This document shows, piece by piece, positions 1 to 6,474 of a stretch of 6,765 bases of DNA (the stretch's first letter is position 1; each line of letters starts with the position of its first letter). The notes under the pieces were generated by a model. It was not told where the DNA came from, ran no database searches, and saw only the letters and a list, made by a program, of their open reading frames with translations. The stretch is from positions 1 through 6,765 of the forward strand of contig CAJQND010000167.1 in assembly GCA_905479595.1 (NCBI GenBank), read 5' to 3'. The translations under genes and the position numbers were made by a program. Source of the stretch: an uncultured Hyphomicrobiales bacterium (GTDB lineage Bacteria > Pseudomonadota > Alphaproteobacteria > Rhizobiales > CAJQND01).

Positions 1-164
1 TCTTCAATCTGATTTTCAGCGTATTTTGCCACACACTTCGCGACCACTCAACGGGCACCCGTTTATCTGGTGAACGCCATCACGAATTTGGGGTTGTGTC
101 CGACTATTCAATTACTCAGTACGAAACACTTTTTTTGTCACCGTCCTGTTCACGATGTTGCCTG
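1..164. other. Gene-free flank downstream of the regulator gene
   Basis: I see no supportable coding region here in any frame. The stretch holds a short perfect inverted repeat (AACGGG at 50-55 against CCCGTT at 58-63) and a run of seven T at 130-136. The two are about 65 bases apart, so they do not form an ordinary intrinsic terminator together. On the minus strand, where the regulator gene ends at 165, no hairpin followed by T residues is visible, so the end of that transcript is not marked by sequence. Confidence 0.6.
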
Positions 165-869
165 TTAAGGGGCAAACGTTGCAACGGATGCCAAAAATTT
201 TGCGCCGCCAGAAATGTCGCTTGTCATGGCTTTTTCGGCTGCTGCACCATCTCTTGCCTGTAATGCCGCGAGGACTTCCCTGTGGCAGTCTTCAACGCCG
301 TGGGCGCGCACATCCTTGGCATAGTTGTGCATGAACGGACCGAACTGAAGCCAAAGAGCCTCGATCAAACCGAAGAGTTCGGGGGAACGGCTTGCTTCAT
401 AAATTGTAAATTTGAACGCCTTGTTGAGATCGAGATAGAGTTCACCGTCACCTGACATACCGGCCTTGGTTAACTCATCGCTGATTTCAGCGAGGGCATC
501 GAGTTCCGCAGGCGTGATTGCTTTTGCTGCCTTTCGCACGGCCAAGCCTTCGAGAGTTGCTCTAAGTTCAACCAACTCTTCGAAGCGGCGGGCGCTCATC
601 TGCGGCACAGCGACAGATCCGTTTGGAAGGAGCACTACCGCCCGTTCAGCAACGAGGCGGTTGAATGCTGCTCTCACGGGCATCACACTGACCCCCATTT
701 TTTCTGCGGTGGCGCGGAGCGTCAGCTGCTCTCCAGGAGTGAAACGTGCAGCCATCAGAGCGCGGCGAAGTTCCTTATAGACGCGGTCATGAAGAGGTTC
801 CCGGGGCAGCTTGGCCAGGACCGGGCCGTCGTCATCACCTTTAACCTTCGATGCCGCCAGGGTCGTCAT
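165..869 (-). CDS. GntR family (FCD/FadR-VanR type) transcriptional regulator
   Basis: A 234-residue DNA-binding regulator. Residues about 24-90 form the GntR winged helix-turn-helix (VYKELRRALMAARFTPGEQL, then a recognition helix near 60-75 around SVMPVRAAFNRLVAE). Residues about 93-225 form the all-helical FCD ligand-binding domain. The ATG at 869 is preceded on the minus strand by AGAGGAAA with about 7 bases of spacing, so the start is well supported. The gene is divergent from the aminotransferase operon and very likely controls it and itself through the paired sites at 918-934 and 962-978. Oddity: FCD domains usually bind a metal with Asp-x3-His, a later His, and a last His 22 residues on. 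By spacing these positions are Asn149, Lys153, His196 and Asp218 here, so only one His is kept. The domain may bind its ligand without metal. The family call is firm. The ligand is unknown; an amine, guanidino or ureido compound is inferred from the neighbours only. Confidence 0.93.
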   Translation of the reverse strand: MTTLAASKVKGDDDGPVLAKLPREPLHDRVYKELRRALMAARFTPGEQLTLRATAEKMGVSVMPVRAAFNRLVAERAVVLLPNGSVAVPQMSARRFEELVELRATLEGLAVRKAAKAITPAELDALAEISDELTKAGMSGDGELYLDLNKAFKFTIYEASRSPELFGLIEALWLQFGPFMHNYAKDVRAHGVEDCHREVLAALQARDGAAAEKAMTSDISGGAKFLASVATFAP

Positions 870-917
870 TCTGATTTCCTCTAAGAGAGTTGCGTCTGGA
901 TTGAAAAATTTTGCTTG

Positions 918-934
918 TGTGATTTGTGATCACA
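918..934. promoter_or_regulatory. Candidate GntR operator, regulator-proximal copy
   Basis: TGTGATTTGTGATCACA contains the perfect 10-bp palindrome TGTGATCACA (925-934) plus an extra TGTGAT half-site 7 bases upstream. A further ATCACA half-site follows at 939-944. It lies 48 bases upstream of the regulator ATG. The GT-GATC-AC core is compatible with FCD-type GntR operators, which share a GT...AC pattern around a short centre (family knowledge). Binding by the adjacent regulator is inference. Confidence 0.75.
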
Positions 935-961
935 GTATATCACATAAGTCAAGTTTCTTCA

Positions 962-978
962 TGTGATCACAGATCACA
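962..978. promoter_or_regulatory. Candidate GntR operator, operon-proximal copy
   Basis: TGTGATCACAGATCACA is the reverse complement of the 918-934 site at 16 of 17 positions. It carries the same TGTGATCACA palindrome (962-971) and an extra ATCACA half-site at 973-978. It ends 32 bases before the aminotransferase ATG, where a bound protein could block RNA polymerase. Between the two sites, at 947-952, the minus strand reads TTGACT, a good -35-like hexamer pointing toward the regulator. I see no convincing -10 partner at 16-18 bases for either direction, so transcription starts are not assigned. Confidence 0.75.
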
Positions 979-1010
979 AACATATTTACATTTTGGCGGA
1001 GATCAAGCAG

Positions 1011-2420
1011 ATGAACACTTCATCCACACACAACCTGTCACTGGAAGAACTCGATAAACGTTTCTTCTTTCATCCTGCCACGTCGATTTCTGATCATCTG
1101 GCCAACGGTCCGAAGATCATGGATCATTCAAAAGGCGTGCGCGTTACAGACACGAAAGGCTCCACGCTGATTGATGGTGCCGCAGGTCTCTGGTGCGTAA
1201 ATGTGGGCCATGGTCGGCAGGAAATCGTCGACGCGATCACCAAGCAAGCTGAAAAGATGGCGTTCTACCACTCGTTCACTTCTATTTCGAACGAGCCAGC
1301 CATTCGTCTGGCAGAGCGTGTTGTGGGCATGGCGCCAGACGGCATCAGCCGGGTGTATTTCGGTAACTCAGGATCAGATGCAAACGACACGAATATCAAG
1401 CTGGTCTACTACTACAACAACATGCGCGGCTTGCCGAGAAAGAAGAAAATCATTTCTCGCGATCGCGCCTATCACGGTTCGTCGTTTGGTTCTGCCTGCC
1501 TGACCGGTTTGCCGATCAACCACGAAAAATTCGACCTGCCGCTTCCAGGCTTCCTGCACACCCATTCGGTGGATCAGTATCGCGAAAAACCTGACGGCAT
1601 GAGCGAAGAGGATTTTGCAACACACCTGGCAAATGAATTAGAAACGATGATCCTTGCAGAAGGCCCTGAGACATGCGCGGCTTTTATCGCCGAACCGCTC
1701 ATGGGCACTGGCGGAGTTCTGGTGCCGCCAAAGGGATACTTCCCGAAAATGCAGGCGGTGCTGGACAAATACGACATGCTGATGATTGCGGATGAAGTGA
1801 TCTGCGGGTTCGGTCGCACCGGCCAAATGTTTGGTTCAGATACGTTTGAAATCCGTCCCGATATTATGACGATGGCAAAGGGGCTTTCGTCGGGATATCA
1901 GCCAATTTCAGCCTCCGGCATTTCGGAAAAAGTCTGGCAGGTGCTGGAAGATACAGCACATACCATGCCGGGGTTCGGCCACGGCTACACCTATTCTGCG
2001 CACCCGATTTGTGCGGCGGCGGCTCTGGCGAACCTTGAAATTCTTGAGCGTGAAAACCTTACACAGAACGCAGCCGTTCAAGGCGCATATTTGAAAAAAC
2101 GCCTTAATGAGGAACTCGGTGGTCTGGATTATGTCGGCGATATTCGCGGCGAAGGGTTGATGATCGGTGTCGAAATTGTCGCCGACCGTAAGACCAAGGC
2201 TCCCATAGATCCGGCTGCCAAATTCGCCGGGCGGGTGATGAAAGAAGGTTATAATAACGGCATTATTTGCCGGGCATTGCCGCATCGTGATGTCATTGCC
2301 ATGTCGCCGCCCTTCGTCATCACCACTGCTGAGGTCGACGAGTATGTTGCCGGTCTTGCGCAATCGATCCGTAACGTCGCGGACGAGTGCGCTCGCAACA
2401 ATTTAATGAACGCTGCGTGA
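1011..2420 (+). CDS. Class III omega-aminotransferase (putrescine or beta-alanine:pyruvate type)
   Basis: A 469-residue PLP enzyme of fold type I, class III. It should move a terminal amino group from an omega-amine or omega-amino acid to a keto acid, probably pyruvate, in the cytoplasm. Visible family marks: LWCVN with Trp61 near the active site; a PLP-phosphate loop NSGSDANDTN near 119-128; Tyr154-His155 stacking on PLP; the IADEVICGFGRTG block with Asp261; catalytic Lys290 in MAKGLSSGYQP; and Arg421 where the family often has the arginine that pairs with substrate carboxylate. The pattern most resembles SpuC-like putrescine:pyruvate and beta-alanine:pyruvate transaminases. Length is normal. 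ATG 1011 is chosen because GGAGA at 998-1002 sits 8 bases upstream; the GTG at 963 would make the operator encode protein. It is first in the operon, 14 bases before the ATG at 2435. Family call is firm; exact substrate is not resolved. Confidence 0.93.
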   Translation: MNTSSTHNLSLEELDKRFFFHPATSISDHLANGPKIMDHSKGVRVTDTKGSTLIDGAAGLWCVNVGHGRQEIVDAITKQAEKMAFYHSFTSISNEPAIRLAERVVGMAPDGISRVYFGNSGSDANDTNIKLVYYYNNMRGLPRKKKIISRDRAYHGSSFGSACLTGLPINHEKFDLPLPGFLHTHSVDQYREKPDGMSEEDFATHLANELETMILAEGPETCAAFIAEPLMGTGGVLVPPKGYFPKMQAVLDKYDMLMIADEVICGFGRTGQMFGSDTFEIRPDIMTMAKGLSSGYQPISASGISEKVWQVLEDTAHTMPGFGHGYTYSAHPICAAAALANLEILERENLTQNAAVQGAYLKKRLNEELGGLDYVGDIRGEGLMIGVEIVADRKTKAPIDPAAKFAGRVMKEGYNNGIICRALPHRDVIAMSPPFVITTAEVDEYVAGLAQSIRNVADECARNNLMNAA

Positions 2421-2427
2421 GAAAGGG
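2421..2427 (+). promoter_or_regulatory. Ribosome binding site GAAAGGG, ureohydrolase gene, ambiguous start
   Basis: GAAAGGG lies 7 bases before ATG 2435, an ideal distance, but directly abuts the in-frame TTG 2428 with no spacing. ATG 2435 opens a different frame of 21 codons that stops at 2498-2500, overlapping the in-frame ATG at 2497. The site therefore points to a start that does not directly yield the conserved protein. Confidence 0.65.
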
Positions 2428-3414
2428 TTGAAGAATGACCAAGTATACCAGCCAGCAATTGGCCCCTATGATCAAAAGTTCGCTGGCATCGCCACCATGA
2501 TGCGCCTTCCGCATGTGCCTAGCCCAGAGGGCTTGGATGTAGCTATGTGTGGCGTGCCTTATGACATGGGTACATTTATGCGCCCTGGCGCGCGTTCAGG
2601 CCCGGCGCAAATTCGCGACTGGTCGCGGTTCATTCGCAACGTCAATCCGGCAACCGGCATTGCGCCTTTTGAAATGGTGCAATGCGCAGATATTGGTGAT
2701 GCTCCGGTCACGCCAATGAACCCGCAAGCCAGCCAGGAAAAGATTGTCGAATATTTTGCGGCGATGGCGGCGGGTGGATCATTTCCATTGGCTGCTGGTG
2801 GGGATCACACCATTCCATTGTTAATTCTTCGCGGGTTGAAACGTGGCGGCATTCTCACCGAGCCTGTTGGAATCATCCAGTTTGATGCCCATTCAGATGT
2901 GCTGCAAACCGAGGGTGGAGTGTTTGATGGTGATGAAGTCAATCATGCAACCTTTATTCGGCTTGGCGTTGAAGAAGGCCTGATCGACCCGAAAAGGTCT
3001 ATTCAGATCGGTTTGCGTGGATCGCAATATTCCGTTGACGCCAATGATTTTGCAGTCGATGCGGGCATGCGGATGATTTATCAGCACGAGTTCGATGAAA
3101 TCGGACCCAAAGCGGTGATCAAGGAAATTCTCGATCGTGCCTCAGGCCCGATGTACCTGACGATCGATATTGATGGCCTTGACCCGTCAATCTGCCCTGG
3201 CACCGGCTATCCTGAGCCAGGCGGATTATCCACCCGTGAGATGCAAATGATTTTGCGTGGCCTGCAGGGCATTGATGTGATCGGTGTTGATCTGTGCGAG
3301 GTAAACGCAGGGCTTGATCCGTCAGGCGGCACTGCGCTGGTTGCAGCACATCTGCTATTTGAATCCTTGTGTATCCTGGCGGAGGCCGTAGCGCGCCGGA
3401 AAGGTCGCGTTTGA
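2428..3414 (+). CDS. Agmatinase/guanidino-acid ureohydrolase (arginase superfamily)
   Basis: A binuclear-metal ureohydrolase, expected to cleave urea (or a substituted urea) from a guanidino compound such as agmatine, 4-guanidinobutyrate or 3-guanidinopropionate. All six metal ligands are present, numbered from TTG 2428: His127 (GGDHT), Asp153, His155 and Asp157 (FDAHSD), Asp247 and Asp249 (DIDGLD). It also has the N-terminal FAGIATMMRLP block, NHATF (172-176) and a late LCEVNAGLDP. The usual PGTGTPE reads PGTGYPEPGG, a change beside the active site, so specificity may differ from standard agmatinases. Length (328) is typical. The start is doubtful: TTG 2428 is the only standard in-frame start that keeps the conserved N-terminus; ATG 2497 would remove part of it; the well-placed ATG 2435 is out of frame. 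The stop overlaps the next start by one base, so the two are translationally coupled. Superfamily call is firm; substrate is open. Confidence 0.9.
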   Translation: MKNDQVYQPAIGPYDQKFAGIATMMRLPHVPSPEGLDVAMCGVPYDMGTFMRPGARSGPAQIRDWSRFIRNVNPATGIAPFEMVQCADIGDAPVTPMNPQASQEKIVEYFAAMAAGGSFPLAAGGDHTIPLLILRGLKRGGILTEPVGIIQFDAHSDVLQTEGGVFDGDEVNHATFIRLGVEEGLIDPKRSIQIGLRGSQYSVDANDFAVDAGMRMIYQHEFDEIGPKAVIKEILDRASGPMYLTIDIDGLDPSICPGTGYPEPGGLSTREMQMILRGLQGIDVIGVDLCEVNAGLDPSGGTALVAAHLLFESLCILAEAVARRKGRV

Positions 3415-4661
3415 TGGCAGAATTGCTGAAAGTCGATGCAGACCGCCTTTGGTCGACACTTGCGGCATCCGCTAAAATCGGAACTCACAAGACCGGCCTG
3501 CGGCGGTTGGCGCTGAGCGACGAGGACAAAGCGATGCGCGACCAGTTCGTCGCTTGGGCACGCCAGTCTGATTACGCCGTTAAGGTCGACAAAATTGGCA
3601 ACATTTATGTTCGCCGGGAAGGTTCAGACCCTTCCTTGCCGCCGGTTGTCATGGGCAGCCATTTGGACACCACCATTGAAGGCGGCCGATTTGATGGAAT
3701 TCTTGGCGTCCTGGGGGGGCTGGAAGTTCTGCGGTCTCTGGACGATGCCGGCATCGAAACAAAGCGCGCCATTGAGGTTATTGATTTCACCGACGAGGAG
3801 GGGTCGCGCTTTTCTATGTCGATGGTGGGCTCGCTGACCTATACCGGTGCGACCGAACTTGAAGACGTCTATGAGTTGACCGACAAGGACGGCAAGAAGC
3901 TCGGTGATGAATTGGAGCGTATTGGGTATAAGGGTGATGAACCTTTGGGGGAACGCACATTCGACGCCTTTATCGAGCTGCATATTGAGCAGGCACCGGA
4001 ACTCGACGAAGAGAACCTGGATATCGGTTTGATCGTCGGCAGTTATAACATTCGCGGCTACCGGGTGATGTTTGAAGGTGAAACTGCGCATATCGGCCCA
4101 ACGCCCATGGATCGTCGCCACAATGCACTGACGGGTGCAGGCTATATGATTGGCAAGGTCAACGATATTGGACTGAAATATGCTGCAACAAACGGCAAAA
4201 CAACGTGTGCCAAAATTGACGTCTGGCCAAATATCTATGGCATCTTGCCAAGCGAAGTGGAACTCACCATTGATTACCGCCATGCCGACATGGAAACACT
4301 TGCGCAAATGAAGGCTGAACTGGATGCCGCATTAGTCGAATCTTGCACGCGTGCTCAGGTGACGTCGCGCATCACCAAGACCTGGAAATTTGGAGATGAT
4401 GGTTTTGACCCTGAGCTTTGCGATATGATGCGCGCAATCGTGCCGGGAATTACCGAAAGGCATAAGGAAATGTTGGGGCAAGCTGGCCACGACGCATATT
4501 CCATGGCGTCTTTCGGCGTCCCGACTGTGATGATATTCACCCCGTGTATAGATGGAATTACCCACAATACGGCTGAAGATGTGGACTGGGAGCGGACAAT
4601 CCCCGGTCTCAACTTAATGCTGAACCTTGTGGAACAACGCGCAAACCGTCCCGCGCCGTAG
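3414..4661 (+). CDS. M20 family amidohydrolase (N-carbamoyl-amino acid hydrolase/ureidopropionase/allantoate amidohydrolase-like)
   Basis: A 415-residue two-metal hydrolase of the AllC/HyuC/beta-ureidopropionase group, which splits N-carbamoyl compounds to amine, CO2 and ammonia. Metal and catalytic residues visible: His83 in MGSHLDT, Asp94 in GGRFDG, Glu128-Glu129 in FTDEEGSRF, His190 in LHIEQAPEL, and His384 in GITHNTAED. His226 (ETAHIGP) and Arg289 (DYRH) match known substrate-contact positions. Oddities: the Asn of the usual PNxxNVIP loop, which normally holds the substrate carboxylate with that Arg, is Gly276 (NIYGILP); LHIEQGP reads LHIEQAP; and the usual RRDA reads RHNA. These suggest a substrate unlike allantoate or alpha-N-carbamoyl amino acids. 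ATG 3414 is chosen because it forms a TGATG overlap with the upstream stop and has GGAAAGG at 3398-3404, 9 bases before. Last gene of the operon. Family firm; substrate unknown. Confidence 0.9.
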   Translation: MAELLKVDADRLWSTLAASAKIGTHKTGLRRLALSDEDKAMRDQFVAWARQSDYAVKVDKIGNIYVRREGSDPSLPPVVMGSHLDTTIEGGRFDGILGVLGGLEVLRSLDDAGIETKRAIEVIDFTDEEGSRFSMSMVGSLTYTGATELEDVYELTDKDGKKLGDELERIGYKGDEPLGERTFDAFIELHIEQAPELDEENLDIGLIVGSYNIRGYRVMFEGETAHIGPTPMDRRHNALTGAGYMIGKVNDIGLKYAATNGKTTCAKIDVWPNIYGILPSEVELTIDYRHADMETLAQMKAELDAALVESCTRAQVTSRITKTWKFGDDGFDPELCDMMRAIVPGITERHKEMLGQAGHDAYSMASFGVPTVMIFTPCIDGITHNTAEDVDWERTIPGLNLMLNLVEQRANRPAP

Positions 4662-4687
4662 GCCTCTCTGGAGGGGCAGGGCCTCTC
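4661..4687 (+). terminator. Weak hairpin after the catabolic operon
   Basis: GGCCTCTC occurs at 4661-4668 and again at 4680-4687. CCTCT at 4663-4667 can pair with AGGGG at 4672-4676 (one G-T pair), and an alternative stem uses GAGG with the second CCTC. No T run follows. It could slow or end transcription, but it is not a standard intrinsic terminator, and read-through into yggT is possible. Confidence 0.25.
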
Positions 4688-4722
4688 ATTTGCCATGCCG
4701 GGGCTATATTGCAGACCTGCCC

Positions 4723-4750
4723 TTGCACAGCCCGGCGCGCATCGTTACAT
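4723..4750 (+). promoter_or_regulatory. Possible promoter for yggT-DUF167-folD
   Basis: TTGCAC at 4723-4728 and TTACAT at 4745-4750 are separated by 16 bases and lie 43 bases before the yggT ATG. It is the best -35/-10 pair I can find in the 131-bp gap, but both hexamers are imperfect, so the assignment is tentative. Confidence 0.3.
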
Positions 4751-4792
4751 GTGCTGGATGAAAATCCCTAACCGCTGGCGCGGAGGCCTGCA

Positions 4793-5083
4793 ATGACTGC
4801 AATTATTCAGCTCGTTTTGACGATCTTGGATCTCTATAAATACGTCATCTTTGCCATGGTCATTCTGAGCTGGCTGATCACTTTTAATGTGGTCAATCTG
4901 AACAATCGGTTTGTGTATGGTTTGTGGGACATGGTGAACAAGCTCACCGAGCCACTGCTGCGGCAAATCCGTCGTTTCTTGCCTAATCTTGGCGGCATTG
5001 ATCTCTCGCCGATCATCCTGTTGCTGGCGATCTTCTTCCTCAGCAACTTCATCCGCTACGATCTTGCGCCAAAACTGTTATAG
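4793..5083 (+). CDS. yggT: YggT family inner-membrane protein
   Basis: A 96-residue membrane protein of the YggT/YlmG family. Two hydrophobic segments, residues about 4-30 and 71-88, flank a conserved amphipathic middle with LTEPLLRQIRRFLPNLGGIDLSP pattern (Thr52-Glu53-Pro54, Arg60-Arg61, Gly67-Gly68, Asp70, Ser72-Pro73). This is the short single-unit form of the family. Its biochemical role is not settled; relatives are linked to membrane organisation, cell division or plastid and cyanobacterial membranes. GGAGG at 4782-4786, 6 bases before the ATG, gives a strong ribosome site. The next gene begins 12 bases after its stop, and the YggT - DUF167 pairing is widely conserved in bacteria (family knowledge), so the three downstream genes are probably one transcript. 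Confidence 0.92.
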   Translation: MTAIIQLVLTILDLYKYVIFAMVILSWLITFNVVNLNNRFVYGLWDMVNKLTEPLLRQIRRFLPNLGGIDLSPIILLLAIFFLSNFIRYDLAPKLL

Positions 5084-5095
5084 GCGTTGCAGGCA

Positions 5096-5425
5096 ATGGC
5101 GCAGCTTCCAGATGGCCTGCTGCGCGCTTCTGGCGATGACACCCTTCTTCAGGTGCGGGTGACGCCTAAATCTTCTGCCAACAAGATAGACGGCATCTAC
5201 CGTGCCAGTGATGGCATGGTGTCGCTGCAGGTGCGCGTGACGGCGCAACCAGAAAAGGGAAAAGCCAATAAGGCAGTTACCCAAACACTGGCAAAAGCGC
5301 TGAAGCTGCCGAAATCCAGCATGGCCATAGCGTCTGGTGAAACATCGCGCTACAAAACGGTCCTGATCAGTGCCAGCGAGACAGATATCCTTAAGGCGTT
5401 GAGCTCCTTGAAACTAGACATTTGA
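5096..5425 (+). CDS. yggU: DUF167 (YggU) family protein
   Basis: A 109-residue soluble protein of the DUF167/YggU family, function not established. It shows the family pattern: LQVRVTPKSSANKIDG (18-33), LQVRVTAQPEKGKANKAV (44-61) with the hallmark GKAN at 55-58, then SGETSRYK (80-87), matching the usual G-x-x-S-R-x-K. Length is normal for the family. The start is uncertain: ATG 5096 is chosen as the first ATG, though the only nearby purine-rich stretch (AGG at 5091-5093) is very close; TTG 5087 would add three residues. Weak initiation here may rely on coupling to yggT, whose stop lies 12 bases upstream. folD follows 24 bases after its stop. Confidence 0.9.
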   Translation: MAQLPDGLLRASGDDTLLQVRVTPKSSANKIDGIYRASDGMVSLQVRVTAQPEKGKANKAVTQTLAKALKLPKSSMAIASGETSRYKTVLISASETDILKALSSLKLDI

Positions 5426-5449
5426 GTTATAGAAAAAGCAGGAAAAATT

Positions 5450-6340
5450 ATGAGTGCACAGGCAAAGATCATTGACGGTAAAGCCTATGCTGCAGGCTTG
5501 CGTGAGCGGGTTGAAACTGCAGTGGCGAAGCTGAAGGCAGACCACGGGCTACAGCCAGGACTGGCGGTGGTGTTGGTCGGTGAAGATCCGGCGAGCCAGG
5601 TTTATGTGCGCAACAAACACAAACAAACCCTCGAAGCAGGCATGAACTCGTACGAGCATCGCCTTGATACGAGCGTTTCTGAAGGTGATCTTCTGGCTTT
5701 GGTTGAGCAGCTCAATACCGATCCCAATGTGCATGGCATTCTGGTGCAACTGCCTTTGCCGGATCATATCGACACTGAAAAAGTCATCAATGCCATCAAT
5801 CCCGACAAGGATGTGGACGGCTTTCACGTTATCAATGCAGGCAGGCTCGCAACCGGCCAGGATGCGCTTGTGGCCTGCACGCCTGTGGGCTGTGTTTTAC
5901 TGGCAAAAGACGCGCTTGGTTCTCTTTCAGGTTTGGACGCAGTGATTGTCGGACGCTCAAACATCGTTGGAAAGCCTGTTGCACAGTTGCTGTTGCAGGA
6001 AAGCTGCACGGTTACGATTGCCCATTCGCGCACCAAAGATTTACCACAAGTATGCCGCCGGGCAGACCTTTTGGTCGCCGCCGTTGGTCGGCCTGAAATG
6101 ATCAAGGGCGATTGGGTGAAACCCGGTGCCTGTGTCATCGATGTGGGGATCAACCGTATTGAGGGCGAGAATGGCAAAACCAGGCTGGTGGGTGATGTGG
6201 ACTTTGCGTCAGCCTCCGAAGTGGCTGGATCAATTACCCCTGTGCCAGGCGGTGTTGGCCCCATGACCATTGCCTGCCTGCTGCGCTCCACTGTACTCGC
6301 CGCCTGTGCGCAGGCTGGCATCACCGCACCTGAAATTTGA
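5450..6340 (+). CDS. folD: Bifunctional methylenetetrahydrofolate dehydrogenase/methenyltetrahydrofolate cyclohydrolase FolD
   Basis: A 296-residue cytoplasmic enzyme of one-carbon metabolism that converts 5,10-methylene-THF to 5,10-methenyl-THF with NADP and then to 10-formyl-THF, feeding purine and formyl-methionine synthesis. Catalytic Tyr52 and Lys56 are in YVRNKHK; Gln100 is in GILVQLPLP; Asp123 is in DKDVDGFH. The dinucleotide-binding half has GRSNIVGKP (168-176), TIAHSRT (189-195), GRPEMIKGDWVKPGACVIDV and the closing PVPGGVGPMT (264-273). Length and all signature blocks are normal. AGGA at 5440-5443, 6 bases before ATG 5450, gives a clear ribosome site. Last gene of the yggT block; a hairpin with a T run follows 60 bases after the stop. 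Confidence 0.98.
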   Translation: MSAQAKIIDGKAYAAGLRERVETAVAKLKADHGLQPGLAVVLVGEDPASQVYVRNKHKQTLEAGMNSYEHRLDTSVSEGDLLALVEQLNTDPNVHGILVQLPLPDHIDTEKVINAINPDKDVDGFHVINAGRLATGQDALVACTPVGCVLLAKDALGSLSGLDAVIVGRSNIVGKPVAQLLLQESCTVTIAHSRTKDLPQVCRRADLLVAAVGRPEMIKGDWVKPGACVIDVGINRIEGENGKTRLVGDVDFASASEVAGSITPVPGGVGPMTIACLLRSTVLAACAQAGITAPEI

Positions 6341-6399
6341 AGATGAACTCAAAATAGTGCGTTCTGCATGATGCTGTTTTCTGCTTCGTTCGTTCGGAC

Positions 6400-6425
6400 A
6401 GGCGCCCTGCGTATGCGCGCCTTTT
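6400..6425 (+). terminator. Rho-independent terminator after folD
   Basis: AGGCGC at 6400-6405 pairs with GCGCCT at 6417-6422, with an inner GC/GC pair around a GTAT loop and a three-base bulge. TTTT at 6422-6425 follows directly. The GC-rich stem plus T run, 60 bases after the folD stop, fits an intrinsic terminator, although the T run is short. Confidence 0.55.
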
Positions 6426-6474
6426 GCTCTGGGAGAAACTTATCCCCGCCCTCAATCCCTCCCATACACTCCAC

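Noticed and set aside
918..978. CRP/FNR-type binding sites suggested by TGTGA and TCACA
   Set aside because: CRP needs TGTGA-N6-TCACA; here the spacings are 0, 7 or 10, and the repeats fit a local GntR operator better.
963..1010. Upstream GTG start extending the aminotransferase by 16 residues
   Set aside because: The added codons are the operator and leader, the GTG lies inside the palindrome, and ATG 1011 has a good ribosome site 8 bases upstream.
3624..4307. 227-codon minus-strand open frame opposite the M20 gene
   Set aside because: It lies wholly antisense to a gene with intact catalytic motifs and shows no domain pattern of its own.
5824..6324. 166-codon minus-strand open frame opposite folD
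   Set aside because: It mirrors codon structure of folD and has no recognisable domain.
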